Part shown: positions 51,733 through 60,825 of the stretch, in pieces | Numbering within the stretch: the first letter of the stretch is position 1 | Layout of the letters: every line of letters starts with the position of its first letter | Assembly (NCBI GenBank): GCA_023460795.1 | Contig: JAEWPC010000049.1 | Coordinates: forward strand, 1 to 64,000 | Length of the DNA stretch: 64,000 nt | DNA from: Bacillota bacterium | GTDB lineage: Bacteria; Bacillota; Bacilli; Paenibacillales; Paenibacillaceae | Direction: 5' to 3' | Notes under the pieces: generated by a model | What the model was told of the DNA's origin: nothing | Database searches by the model: none | The model's input: only the letters and a program-made list of their open reading frames with translations | Position numbers and translations under genes: made by a program

Positions 51733-53365
51733 CGTACTGATCATCGACGACGAAGAACCTTTGCGCGAAGCCATTCGCATATTAGGGGATTGGAAGGGTT
51801 TGGGCGTCGAGCGGGTGTTGGAGGCTACGGATGGGCAGATGGGTCTGGCGATGCTGGCCGAGCACAGAATCGATCTCGCTATCGTCGATATGAAGATGCC
51901 CGTCATGAACGGAGCGGAGCTGCTGCAAATCATCGAGAGGGACTATCCCGATCTATTGACGATCGTCATTAGCGGCTACAACGATTTCGAATATACGAGG
52001 CAAGCCATACGCTCCAAGGTCGTCGACTATCTGTTGAAGCCGGTCAATAGGGCCGAATTGAACCAAGCGCTCGTGAAAGCGGTCAATGTGCTCGAAGCGA
52101 AGCGGAAGATGGAGAAGGAGTCCATCAGCAAGAACATCACGCTGAACATGTCGTTGCCGAAGCTGAAGGAAAAGATCTATGTCTCGATTATCGAACGAAG
52201 CTACAACAATCCGCTAAGCGATGCCATGCTTCCTCTGATCGGGGCCGATGATCCGGCCAATCGGTTTTCCGCGGTCGTCATCCGGTTGCTGAATTTGGAA
52301 GAGATCAGCGACAGCCGGTTTCATAAGGACGTGGACCTGCTGCATTTCGCCGTCGCGAACGTCATCAACGAAATCGCGGGCGATCAATTCCAATGCTTCA
52401 GCTTCGCCAATCCGAAGCAGGAGCGGGAGATCATTACCGTCGTCACGATGAACGGCGGGTATCGGGAAGATATGGTTTACCGGTCCGTTCACCGGATGAA
52501 GAAAGTCGTGGCGAAATTAGCCGAGCTGTTCGGTACGCTCGTAACGGTAGGAATCGGGGAAATTTGCGACGACGTGTTGGGACTCTCGGCATCCTACGAG
52601 TCCGCCAAATCGTTCATCAACGGGATAGACTTATTGACGCTGAATAAGCCGGTGATCGTCAATTCCGTTGCGGAGCAGTCGGCCAGCTCGGACAGCCATA
52701 CGCTTGTAGGTCGCATCCCGCTCATTCGGAGCGCCTTGGAGAGCGGGAATCTGTCCCATGCGAAGAGCATCCTGGCCGATTGCTTAAGAAAATGGCGAAC
52801 GCGGGATAAGATCAGCATCGGCGAAGCGGATCGAGCCCTGCAGGAATTCGTCATTCTGATGAATGACGCGGCTATTGAACTGAAAGCAGCCCCCGAAAGA
52901 TTGCCGATTAACGGACGGAACGCTCTGAGGGAAGTCGGAATCGGAGCGGACTTCGCGACTTTCGAGCAGTACGAACGGTTGCTGATGCGCTTGCTGGATT
53001 ATTACGGGAACGAGATACGAGGCGCGTTGACTTCCAATCGGCCTTTCGAGGTGGGGGATATTAAAGCGTATATCGACGATCATTACTTCGAGGACATTAA
53101 AATTTCTTTATTTACGGAGAAATATTTTCTAAGCAGGGAATACTTGATGAAGCTTTTCAAGCAGCAATACGGAGTCGGAATTCACGAATACGTACAGAAG
53201 GTGAGAATGGATAAGGCCAAGGAGCTGTTAGACGACCCGGCCCTGAAGATCCAAGACATCTCCGCCATGCTCGGCTACAAGGATAAGAATTACTTCAGCA
53301 AAGCTTTTCGCAATTATTACTCCGTATCGCCAACGGAGTATCGCGAAGGACATACGAACGGATAA
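51725..53365 (+). CDS. Response regulator with AraC-type output domain, YesN type
   Basis: 546 residues: a receiver domain with phospho-acceptor Asp55 (LAIVDMKMP), a long middle region, and a C-terminal AraC pair of helix-turn-helices (EYLMKLFKQQYGVGIHEYVQKVRMDKAKELL ... IQDISAMLGYKDKNYFSKAFRNYYSVSPTEYR). The ATG at 51725 overlaps the kinase end by 8 bp and has GAGGGAG upstream; a longer frame from 51641 is inside the kinase gene. It probably activates the permease operon and the binding-protein gene through the shared 18-bp motif. Confidence 0.9.
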   Translation: MVNVLIIDDEEPLREAIRILGDWKGLGVERVLEATDGQMGLAMLAEHRIDLAIVDMKMPVMNGAELLQIIERDYPDLLTIVISGYNDFEYTRQAIRSKVVDYLLKPVNRAELNQALVKAVNVLEAKRKMEKESISKNITLNMSLPKLKEKIYVSIIERSYNNPLSDAMLPLIGADDPANRFSAVVIRLLNLEEISDSRFHKDVDLLHFAVANVINEIAGDQFQCFSFANPKQEREIITVVTMNGGYREDMVYRSVHRMKKVVAKLAELFGTLVTVGIGEICDDVLGLSASYESAKSFINGIDLLTLNKPVIVNSVAEQSASSDSHTLVGRIPLIRSALESGNLSHAKSILADCLRKWRTRDKISIGEADRALQEFVILMNDAAIELKAAPERLPINGRNALREVGIGADFATFEQYERLLMRLLDYYGNEIRGALTSNRPFEVGDIKAYIDDHYFEDIKISLFTEKYFLSREYLMKLFKQQYGVGIHEYVQKVRMDKAKELLDDPALKIQDISAMLGYKDKNYFSKAFRNYYSVSPTEYREGHTNG

Positions 53366-53387
53366 AAAGCGAACGGGACGAATCCGA

Positions 53388-53455
53388 TCACTTTTTTACC
53401 CTTAACTCTTCACTTATGTGCATTTTTATCCTTGCGCTTATTCATTAGAATAAGC
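53388..53455 (+). promoter_or_regulatory. Control region of the sugar-binding protein gene
   Basis: It holds TCACTTTTTTACCCTTAA (53388-53405), which matches 17 of 18 positions of the site upstream of the permeases, and a perfect 8-bp inverted repeat GCTTATTC-ATTA-GAATAAGC (53436-53455). The gene starts at 53497. The inverted repeat could be a second operator or a leader hairpin. Confidence 0.6.
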
Positions 53456-53496
53456 ATCGTAATCGATCATTCAATCTAAGAAACGGGGGCAACACA

Positions 53497-54819
53497 ATGT
53501 TAAAAAGATTTGGCTCGCTGTCCATGAGCTTGGTGCTGATGGCGGGAATACTCGCCGCATGCGGCAACAACAACGGAGCCAACAATGGCGCCGCAAGCCC
53601 GACCGCTACCGGAACAGCCGAAGGCGGCACCTCGAACAAACCGGTCACGATCAACATGTTCACTGCCTCGCCCGAATATACGGACGCTTTCAACGCTTAT
53701 ATCGCGGAGTACAAGAAAGTAAAGCCTAACGTAACGATTAATCTTGAAATCATGCAAGCCGATTACAACACGGTACTCAAATCGAGAATCGCTGCCGGCA
53801 GTACGCCGGACGTATTCCAAACGACGGCCGGCGGAGATATCGACACCTTCGCGGAATATAGCGCCGACTTGACGAACGAGCCTCTTGCGGCGGCAATGAC
53901 CGATGCGGTTCGCTCGAACATGAGCTCATCCGACGGCAAAGTCCTCGGACTACCGGTCAAAGGCAATCTGTTCGTCTTGATGTACAACAAGAAATTGCTT
54001 GCCGACGCGGGGATCGCGAATCCTCCGAAGACGACGGCCGAGCTAGCCGACGCGATCGCGAAACTCGAGGCCAAAGGCATTACACCTTTCGCGAACGCGT
54101 ACAAGGAATGGTGGGTATGGAAGCATATCGCGCAGCATTTCGTAGACGCAGCCGCCCAAGACGCCAACATCAGCCCGAAGGAGCTCGTCGATCAGTTCAT
54201 TGCGGGCAAGACGACGTTCAAAGACCACCCTGTTCTGTATAACAACTTCTTCGATTTTATCGATACAACGGTAAAACACGGTACGGACAAGCCGCTTGAA
54301 CGCGACAGCAACGCCGAAGTAAGCGACTTCGCTACCGGCAAAGCGGCGTTCATGACAGGTAAAGGCGCATGGGATGAAGAAGCGATCAAGAAAATCGCTC
54401 CCGACTTCCAATTGGGAATCATGGGTTATCCGGTCAGCGATAAAGCCGAGCAATCCCAGATCATCACGGGTGCGGACCAAGCGTTGCGCATTAACAAAGA
54501 TTCCAAAGTCGCGAAGGAAACGATCGAGTTCTTCAACTGGTTGTACACTTCGGACTACGGCAAATCGTGGTTCTCCAGCATAGCGAAAGTTATTCCTCCG
54601 ATCAAGGATGCTCCGATGCCGGATCTGGATATGCCTAAGCAAATGGAAGAAATCCTGAAAACGGAAAAATCCGGAGACCTGTCGGTTAACTACTCGCTCG
54701 ACACGTTCCACCAGAAGTTCGGCGAATTGATGCAAGCTTATGTCGGCGGAAGCAAATCGAAAGACCAAACCGTCGGTGAAATTCAAAAAGCATGGATTCA
54801 ATTCGGTTCCGCGCAATAA
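53497..54819 (+). CDS. Sugar ABC transporter substrate-binding lipoprotein
   Basis: 440 residues. A lipoprotein signal ends at the lipobox LAAC (Cys ~22), followed by an Asn/Gly/Ala-rich linker and a family 1 binding protein (VTINMFTASPEYTDAFNAYIAEYKKVKPNVTINLEIMQADYNTVLKSRIAAGSTPDVFQT). It is the binding component for the divergent-side permeases at 48.0-49.7 kb. AGAAACGGGGG lies before the ATG. It is separated from the alpha-galactosidase gene by a terminator. Confidence 0.93.
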   Translation: MLKRFGSLSMSLVLMAGILAACGNNNGANNGAASPTATGTAEGGTSNKPVTINMFTASPEYTDAFNAYIAEYKKVKPNVTINLEIMQADYNTVLKSRIAAGSTPDVFQTTAGGDIDTFAEYSADLTNEPLAAAMTDAVRSNMSSSDGKVLGLPVKGNLFVLMYNKKLLADAGIANPPKTTAELADAIAKLEAKGITPFANAYKEWWVWKHIAQHFVDAAAQDANISPKELVDQFIAGKTTFKDHPVLYNNFFDFIDTTVKHGTDKPLERDSNAEVSDFATGKAAFMTGKGAWDEEAIKKIAPDFQLGIMGYPVSDKAEQSQIITGADQALRINKDSKVAKETIEFFNWLYTSDYGKSWFSSIAKVIPPIKDAPMPDLDMPKQMEEILKTEKSGDLSVNYSLDTFHQKFGELMQAYVGGSKSKDQTVGEIQKAWIQFGSAQ

Positions 54820-54832
54820 ACCGTTCGACTCG

Positions 54833-54870
54833 GCCTCCAATGCCACATAACCGTGGGGTTGGAGGCTTTT
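54833..54870 (+). terminator. Intrinsic terminator between binding-protein and alpha-galactosidase genes
   Basis: GCCTCCAA (54833-54840) pairs with TTGGAGGC (54859-54866), with an inner CCAC/GTGG, followed by TTTT. Some read-through would be needed for the alpha-galactosidase gene, which starts 40 bp later and has no clear promoter of its own. Confidence 0.88.
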
Positions 54871-54908
54871 ATTCATGACTTCATGAAGGGAAAGGTGTGG
54901 AGGAAACG

Positions 54909-57005
54909 ATGAGTAGACGAATCGATGTGACCGAGAACGGACTGTACCTGAGCATCGAGATCGCGGACTCGGGGGATGTCAGGCTGCTGCATTTCGGGTC
55001 GCGGCCAGTGGAAGCGGGGGAAATCAAGGAAAGCCGGAAGGCGGGGTTCCGCCTGATGGAGCTCCAGTTAACCGGGGAGGACCGCGCGGAGTATCATGGG
55101 CGGACGCACCGGGCCACATACCCGGGCTTGCGCATGGTTTACGAACGGCATACCGATACCCGCAACGAGATTGGACGCAAGCTCGAGCTGTTCTTGAAAG
55201 ACCCGGTAACCGGGCTGCAAGCGGCTCAGCATTACCAGTTCTACGACGGCGTTCAGACGGTTCGTTGCTGGGTCGCGCTTAAGAATACGGGCTTAGAGGC
55301 AGTAGGCGTCGAATATGTTTCGTCCTTCGCTTTGACCGGCTTGGACAAGGAAGGCTCGACGGATCGCGATGACAAGATGGAGCTTTCCATCGCCCACAAT
55401 GGCTGGCAAAGCGAGCTGCAATGGAGAACGTACAAGCTTCCGGAGCTGGGGTTATCCCATGTCATCGACAGAGGTTCCAAACGGGTGAACTGCAGCAACA
55501 CCGGCTCATGGTCGGCGTCGGAACATATTCCGATGGCCGTGCTGGAGAACAAGGAGGCGGGCACGAGCCTATTCTGGCAAATCGAGCATAACGGCTCCTG
55601 GCATTGGGAAATCATCGATCAAGTCGATTTCCTTACGTTGCTGGTCAGTGGGCCGACGGAGCATGACAACCATTGGTGGAAAAAGCTGCAGCCGGGAGAG
55701 GAGTTTCTCACCGTACCGGCAGCGGTCGGCGCGGTAAACGGCTCTTTCGAACAAGCCATCGCGCAGCTGACGACTTACAGACGCCGGATCCGCAGGGATA
55801 ACGCCGATAATCGCGAGCTTCGGGTTATTTTCAACGATTATATGAACTGCTTATGGGGCTCGCCGACAACGGCTAAGCTTCTGCCTCTGATCGATGCCGC
55901 GGCTGAAGTCGGCTCCGAATATTTCTGCATCGATGCCGGCTGGTACGCGGCGGGGGAATGGTGGGACGGAGTGGGCGAGTGGATGCCTTCGGAGGAAAGA
56001 TTCCCGGAAGGAATCAAACACGTCCTCGACTATATCCGCGGCAAAGGGATGATTCCAGGCTTATGGCTGGAGCTTGAAGTGATGGGCGTTAACAGTCCGA
56101 AGCTCGCGGATGCCGATGACAGCTGGTTCTTCATGCGGCACGGAGCGAAGGTCAAGGATCGCAGCCGATATCAGCTCGATTACCGCAACCCTGAGGTTAT
56201 TGCCCATTCGAACGAGGTCATTCGGCGATTGGTCGAGGATTACGGAGTCGGCTATATCAAGATGGATTATAACATCAATGCCGGCATCGGAACCGAAATG
56301 GCGTCCGATAGTTATGGAGACGGGCTGTTGCAGCACAATCGCGCTTACTTGGCTTGGCTTGACGGGATCTTTGAGCGTTATCCCGAGCTCGTCATCGAGA
56401 ATTGCTCGAGCGGCGGCATGCGCATGGATTACGCCATGCTGAGCCGGCATAGCATACAGTCCACCAGCGACCAAGAGAATTACGTGAACTATGCGGCTAT
56501 CGCCGCGAGTTCTCCGGCGGCGCTGACGCCGGAGCAATCGGCTATTTGGTCTTACCCGCTGAGGGAGGGGGATGACGAGGAGGTCGTCTTCAATATGGTG
56601 AACGCGCTCCTTCTTCGCGTGCACCAAAGCGGCCACTTGGCTGAACTAAGCCCGCGGAGAAGGGAGCTCGTCAAGGAAGCGCTCGATTATTACAAGACGA
56701 TCCGTGAGGATATCCGCGAGGCGTTGCCTTTCTGGCCGCTAGGGTTGCCTACGCAACAGGACGAATGGGTCAGCTTAGGACTCCGCCATGAGAATCGGGT
56801 TTACTTAGCGGGGTGGAGAGGCGGCGGGGACGAAGCCGAGGTACGGCTGCCGATCGCGGGTCCGATGGGACGAGAAGCTGAGATTCGGTGCGCGTATCCG
56901 CAAGCCGCGGACACCGAGTGGAGTTGGGACTTCGATCGCGGGGAGCTGACGGTTCGTCTTCCATCGGCGAAGACAGCTCGATTATTCGAGTTTGTCTTGA
57001 AATGA
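54909..57005 (+). CDS. Alpha-galactosidase, glycoside hydrolase family 36
   Basis: 698 residues with the GH36 layout: an N-terminal beta domain, a (beta/alpha)8 barrel and a small C-terminal domain. The nucleophile is Asp453 in YIKMDYN and the acid/base is Asp507 in ENCSSGGMRMDYAML; FCIDAGWY and STSDQENY are other family motifs. No signal peptide is present, so it acts on imported sugars in the cytoplasm. The ATG at 54909 has GGAGG 5 bp upstream; a GTG at 54897 is an alternative. It releases alpha-galactose from melibiose- or raffinose-like sugars brought in by the adjacent transporter. Confidence 0.92.
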   Translation: MSRRIDVTENGLYLSIEIADSGDVRLLHFGSRPVEAGEIKESRKAGFRLMELQLTGEDRAEYHGRTHRATYPGLRMVYERHTDTRNEIGRKLELFLKDPVTGLQAAQHYQFYDGVQTVRCWVALKNTGLEAVGVEYVSSFALTGLDKEGSTDRDDKMELSIAHNGWQSELQWRTYKLPELGLSHVIDRGSKRVNCSNTGSWSASEHIPMAVLENKEAGTSLFWQIEHNGSWHWEIIDQVDFLTLLVSGPTEHDNHWWKKLQPGEEFLTVPAAVGAVNGSFEQAIAQLTTYRRRIRRDNADNRELRVIFNDYMNCLWGSPTTAKLLPLIDAAAEVGSEYFCIDAGWYAAGEWWDGVGEWMPSEERFPEGIKHVLDYIRGKGMIPGLWLELEVMGVNSPKLADADDSWFFMRHGAKVKDRSRYQLDYRNPEVIAHSNEVIRRLVEDYGVGYIKMDYNINAGIGTEMASDSYGDGLLQHNRAYLAWLDGIFERYPELVIENCSSGGMRMDYAMLSRHSIQSTSDQENYVNYAAIAASSPAALTPEQSAIWSYPLREGDDEEVVFNMVNALLLRVHQSGHLAELSPRRRELVKEALDYYKTIREDIREALPFWPLGLPTQQDEWVSLGLRHENRVYLAGWRGGGDEAEVRLPIAGPMGREAEIRCAYPQAADTEWSWDFDRGELTVRLPSAKTARLFEFVLK

Positions 57006-57010
57006 ATCGA

Positions 57011-57712
57011 CTACAGCCCTTTGATCGTCTTCAGCTTCGATTCTTTGCCGCCCCGGTGGATCGATAGGTTCGGTCTTGTCCGGAGCGATCTGACGGCGGT
57101 TGCGATCAGGAACTGCGCCGCATAGTACGTCGTCATGATCCATACGCCCGAATGAGCGATGTCCCCGACGAACATATTCCACGATAGAATCGTGTCCGAG
57201 GCGAGGAACAGAAGACTTCCCGCGATGGCGTAGCGGTTGCCGGACATGACCGCCGACCACGCCATCGTGGCGATGACGGCGATGTAGAGCAGCACCGGCA
57301 CGATCAATCCCGTCTTATCATCCTGCTGGAGCGCATCGACGAGACGCCAAGCGAAGTAACCCGCGTAGAGCGCGATCGGCACGATCGTCGCCGCGCGAAG
57401 CAGCGAGTACCGCCAGTGGCGGAAAAAGGCGTTCATGTAACAGAGGTGTCCGATCAAGAACGCGGTCAGCCCGACGACGAACCAGTGCAGCAGGCCGTCT
57501 CCGAGCATGCAGAAGAATAGGCCGGCCAGAACGATCCAATGGGATCGTTCTTTTTGTTGCGTAGACTGTATGCCCTGATAGGCATAGAGCAGCATTAGCC
57601 ACATCGGGATGAGCTTGAACAGGATTTTGACCGCTTGCGGTTCCGACGGGATCGCGAATATGTACAATGAACCCATCACGAGTATCAACAGCGGCAGTCC
57701 GTATTTTTTCAC
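57011..57712 (-). CDS. YhhN/TMEM86 family protein, putative lysoplasmalogenase
   Basis: 233 residues with about eight transmembrane helices. The family motifs are present: ILFKLIPMWLMLLYAY, CMLGDGLLHW with a conserved Asp, FLIGHLCYMNAF, and LFLASDTILSW. TMEM86 proteins hydrolyse the vinyl-ether bond of lysoplasmalogens; in bacteria the role is less clear. It is convergent with the alpha-galactosidase gene, with a 5-bp gap, and seems unrelated to it. Confidence 0.8.
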   Translation of the reverse strand: MKKYGLPLLILVMGSLYIFAIPSEPQAVKILFKLIPMWLMLLYAYQGIQSTQQKERSHWIVLAGLFFCMLGDGLLHWFVVGLTAFLIGHLCYMNAFFRHWRYSLLRAATIVPIALYAGYFAWRLVDALQQDDKTGLIVPVLLYIAVIATMAWSAVMSGNRYAIAGSLLFLASDTILSWNMFVGDIAHSGVWIMTTYYAAQFLIATAVRSLRTRPNLSIHRGGKESKLKTIKGL

Positions 57713-57885
57713 CGATAATAACCTCCCGAGCCGGGCGATGCACGTCCGCCATGATCCTACATTTTCTTACAAAAGAAGTGGCAATCATATAGGCTTGACT
57801 ACTCATTCTGGGCGTTCGCCCGCATAGTATGATAAGGATACCACATATCTGAAAGCGCAACCATTAGGCGATTGGAGTGATCGAT

Positions 57886-58398
57886 GTGGGTACCCGGTTA
57901 TTGTCTGAGCAGCTCATTAAGTCGAGATACCCGCACATCCGTTATGTGCGTATTCACACGCACGGGAGGAACGCGGCGACGATCTATGCCTGGAACGAGG
58001 ATTTGCAATTGACCGAGCAGGATAAAGCCGAACTGAAGCGATTCGCTTCCGGTTATTTGACCTCCTACGTATGCTTTCAGATTAAGGATTACCCGAGTCT
58101 GAGGACCGACAACGTACCGGAAGTGTTCGAGCTGCCGGAACGGATTCTGCAGGCGGCGATGAGCCGGACGCTTGATATTAACGGGATCGTGAGCGTCATT
58201 AACGGCTTGTTCTTGTCCGGCGTGCTGACGTACAGCCGCTACGATCCGATCAAAGGCACGATCTATTTCGACGTGCGAACGACTTGCGCGGTGACGGAAA
58301 TCGAGAGACAGCTGATCGGCCGATACTTGTACGAGATGGTGCCGCTAGGCGCCAACTTCGAGGTGACTTACGTGCAGACGGTTAAGGCCGCCGAATGA
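57886..58398 (+). CDS. Conserved hypothetical protein
   Basis: 170 residues, not recognised. It is soluble, with no signal peptide. It has an alternating alpha/beta pattern (YPHIRYVRIHTHGRNAATIYAWN; RYDPIKGTIYFDVRTTCAVTEIERQLIGRYLYEMVPLGANFEVTYVQ). I chose the GTG at 57886 with GGAG 8 bp upstream over the GTG at 57877. It is a single gene. Confidence 0.55.
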   Translation: MGTRLLSEQLIKSRYPHIRYVRIHTHGRNAATIYAWNEDLQLTEQDKAELKRFASGYLTSYVCFQIKDYPSLRTDNVPEVFELPERILQAAMSRTLDINGIVSVINGLFLSGVLTYSRYDPIKGTIYFDVRTTCAVTEIERQLIGRYLYEMVPLGANFEVTYVQTVKAAE

Positions 58399-58474
58399 TG
58401 CTCCATGCAAGAAAGCCGCGATCCCGGACGAGGGTTCGCGGCTTAGCGGCTTAGATGTAAGTACAGATGATGAA

Positions 58475-58741
58475 CTAGTGCTGTTGGAGATGAGCCAGGT
58501 AAGGCGTCAAATCGACATTCAGGACGGCTGCGAGCCGTCTGCCGTATTCCGCGTCGACTCGGTATAAGTTGCACACCGCGAGAAGCTTCGTCCTCTCTTC
58601 AACGGAACGGGCAGCTGCCGCCAAGCTCGGAACGAGCGCCGTCTTCTCCTCGTCGGAGTAACCGTTCCATTCTTCTGCCGTCAGACTGGCCGCGAACTTC
58701 TGCAGCGTCTGAACGTCTTGGTTCGTCGTGGAATTCGTCAT
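58475..58741 (-). CDS. Small conserved protein under a PerR-type box
   Basis: 88 residues, acidic, helical, no membrane segment and no known domain (LQKFAASLTAEEWNGYSDEEKTALVPSLAAAARSVEERTKLLAVCNLYR). It has one Cys. The ATG at 58741 has AAAGGAG 7 bp upstream. A near-perfect PerR box lies 110 bp upstream, and the next gene in the same direction is a catalase, so a role in peroxide stress is likely but not shown. Confidence 0.6.
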   Translation of the reverse strand: MTNSTTNQDVQTLQKFAASLTAEEWNGYSDEEKTALVPSLAAAARSVEERTKLLAVCNLYRVDAEYGRRLAAVLNVDLTPYLAHLQQH

Positions 58742-58850
58742 GGGATAAGCTCCTTTCGAATTGGCGGTTATAAGGTAGAGCGGCTCGTGCGAGGTCATGA
58801 TCGTGCATGAACATACTGTATAACAGAGTCTATTTATAGTCAATATTAAT

Positions 58851-58865
58851 TTATAGTTATTATAA
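58851..58865. promoter_or_regulatory. PerR-type box
   Basis: TTATAGTTATTATAA matches the PerR consensus TTATAATNATTATAA at 14 of 15 positions. A minus-strand promoter candidate (TTGACT about 20 bp closer to the gene, with a TATACA 15 bp further) follows it, consistent with control of the small gene at 58741. Confidence 0.72.
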
Positions 58866-58891
58866 ACTGAGTTGTGGGTAAGTGTGGCTGG

Positions 58892-59067
58892 AGTTAGTCG
58901 CCCGATCCGACTAATTCTCGCGCATGCCCGCGTATCGCCCGTAGTTAGTCGCCCGACCCGACCAATTCTCGCGCATGCCCGCGTATCGCCAGTAGTTAGT
59001 CGCCCGATCCGACTAATTCTCGCGCATGCCCGCGTTTCGCCCGTAGTTAGTTACCCATGCCGCTAAC
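58892..59067. repeat. Tandem repeat array of 51-bp units
   Basis: Units begin at 58892, 58943, 58994 and (diverged) 59045, each exactly 51 bp apart. Each starts with a palindromic site TTAGTCG-N7-CGACTAA (58894-58914 in the first) followed by a conserved tail containing CTCGCGCATGCCCGCGT. The first three units are nearly identical. No gene is present. The array lies between the small PerR-box gene and the catalase terminator. Confidence 0.92.
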
Positions 59068-59071
59068 GCAA

Positions 59072-59103
59072 ACAGCCCCATCTCCAACAGGAGACGGGGC
59101 TGT
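59072..59103. terminator. Hairpin terminator at the end of the catalase gene
   Basis: ACAGCCCCATCTCC (59072-59085) pairs with GGAGACGGGGCTGT (59090-59103) with one mismatch. On the minus strand it follows the catalase stop by 16 bp. Confidence 0.8.
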
Positions 59104-59118
59104 TCCATGTGCCGCCGA

Positions 59119-60708
59119 TCAATAAGGATCGGCTTCGCGGCCCGCTTGGCGGGCGATGTCGACGCCTTGGTAAGGGTCGATCTGACCGCTCTCGGCTTTT
59201 GCTTTGACGGCGGCATGGATGCCTTCGGCGACGCGCTTGCCGTATTCCGGATCGGCTTCCGTGAGGTAGCCGGTCATTCGATTCCGGATATCTTCCGTGC
59301 ATTGTGCCAGCGCGGCGGACAAGTTGGCGACGAGCTCGTCGCGTTCCCAGTCCTCGAACTCCCGGTATGTGCGGCCGGCTTGCGCGAAGTCGTTGGCGCG
59401 AGGGATCTTCTTCCGCACGAGATTCGCGTCGTAATGCGGCTCATGAGGCTCGCCGGCGCTCTGCGCCTCGTGAAGGCCGCCGAGCGAAGACGGCTCGTAG
59501 TTGACGTGCGGATTCTGGCCGCGTCCGCGTTCCGGCCGGGCTTGCATCTGGCCGCCGGTCTGGTTCGTTGCGACGTGGTTCTTGGCGGCGTTGATCGGCA
59601 GCTGCAAGTAGTTCGTGCCGACCCGGTAGCGCTGCGTGTCCGAGTAGGAGAACGTGCGGCCCTGCAGCAGCTTGTCGTCGGAGAAGTCGAGTCCGTCCAC
59701 CAGCACTCCCGTGCCGAACGCCGCCTGCTCCACCTCGACGAAATAGTCGGAGGGATTGCGGTTCAGCGTCATTTTGCCGACTTTGAGGAAGGGGAACCGG
59801 TCTTGCGGCCACAGCTTCGTCGGATCGAGCGGATCGAAGTCCAGCTCGTCGTGCGGGTCGTCGCTCATGATTTGTACCGAGAGCTCCCATTCCGGATAGT
59901 CTCCGTTGTCGATCGCCGTGTACAAGTCGAGCGTGGCGTGATTGAACGCCTTCGACTGAATCTCGTTCGCTTCGGCTTGCGTAAGGTTGCGGATGCCTTG
60001 CTTAAGCGGCTCCCAGTGATATTTCACGAGTACCGCTTCGCCGGCTTGGTTGACCCACTTGTACGTGTTCACGCCGGAGCCTTGCATTTGCCGGTAATTC
60101 GCCGGTATGCCCCATGGCGAGAACAAGAACGTAATCATGTGGGTCGCTTCGGGAGACATCGATACGAAGTCGAAGAAGCGCTGCATATCCTGCACGTTCG
60201 TGAGCGGATCCGGCTTGAAGGCGTGCACCATATCCGGGAACTTCATCGCGTCGCGGATGAAGAAAATCTTGAGGTTGTTCCCGACGAGGTCCCAGTTGCC
60301 GTCCTCGGTGTAGAACTTGACCGCGAAGCCGCGCGGATCGCGCAGCGTCTCCGGCGAGTGGCCTCCGTGGATGACGGTGGAGAAGCGGACGAACACCGGC
60401 GTTTTCTTGCCGGGTTCATTGAACAGCTTCGCCCGCGTATACTTGGACACGGGCTCGTCGCCGACTTTGCCGTACGCCTCGAACACCCCGTGCGCTCCCG
60501 CACCGCGGGCATGCACGACGCGTTCGGGGATGCGTTCCCGGTCGAAGTGCGTGATTTTCTCGAAGAAGTGATAGTTTTCGAGCGTGCTCGGCCCACGGTC
60601 GCCGACGGTTCGCAAATTCTGATTGTCGGTAACGGGGTGGCCCTGACGAGTGGTGAGCGTCAGATCATCGGCCGAATGCGCGTTATCCTTGTCGTTGCCG
60701 TTAGCCAT
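59119..60708 (-). CDS. Heme catalase
   Basis: 529 residues of the monofunctional heme catalase family. The distal His is His66 (RVVHARGAGAHG), the catalytic Asn is ~144 (LVGNNLKIFF), and the proximal heme Tyr lies in FSYSDTQRYR. The C-terminal tail is short, so it is a small-subunit enzyme. It breaks down hydrogen peroxide. I chose the ATG at 60708, after AAAGGCGGAAAG, over a longer frame from 60807. No PerR box is visible directly upstream of it. Confidence 0.93.
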   Translation of the reverse strand: MANGNDKDNAHSADDLTLTTRQGHPVTDNQNLRTVGDRGPSTLENYHFFEKITHFDRERIPERVVHARGAGAHGVFEAYGKVGDEPVSKYTRAKLFNEPGKKTPVFVRFSTVIHGGHSPETLRDPRGFAVKFYTEDGNWDLVGNNLKIFFIRDAMKFPDMVHAFKPDPLTNVQDMQRFFDFVSMSPEATHMITFLFSPWGIPANYRQMQGSGVNTYKWVNQAGEAVLVKYHWEPLKQGIRNLTQAEANEIQSKAFNHATLDLYTAIDNGDYPEWELSVQIMSDDPHDELDFDPLDPTKLWPQDRFPFLKVGKMTLNRNPSDYFVEVEQAAFGTGVLVDGLDFSDDKLLQGRTFSYSDTQRYRVGTNYLQLPINAAKNHVATNQTGGQMQARPERGRGQNPHVNYEPSSLGGLHEAQSAGEPHEPHYDANLVRKKIPRANDFAQAGRTYREFEDWERDELVANLSAALAQCTEDIRNRMTGYLTEADPEYGKRVAEGIHAAVKAKAESGQIDPYQGVDIARQAGREADPY

Positions 60709-60783
60709 CGAGTTTTCTTTCCGCCTTTCCCTGTATGAGCGTGTCGCTGAAAGTTTTTCCATTTTCCTAGTAAAATAACCGAA

Positions 60784-60822
60784 TAGCGGCCGTCCCCCAT
60801 ACCGCATGGGAAACGGCCGCTA
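60784..60822. terminator. Strong hairpin downstream of the duplicated hydrolase end
   Basis: TAGCGGCCGT (60784-60793) pairs with ACGGCCGCTA (60813-60822), with an inner CCCAT/ATGGG stem. On the minus strand it follows the remnant of the GH105-type gene by 3 bp and was probably its original terminator. Confidence 0.8.
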
Positions 60823-60825
60823 ACG

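Noticed and set aside
59107..60738. Long plus-strand ORF (543 codons) opposite the catalase gene
   Set aside because: It is an antisense shadow of a GC-rich coding sequence. The catalase on the minus strand is unmistakable.
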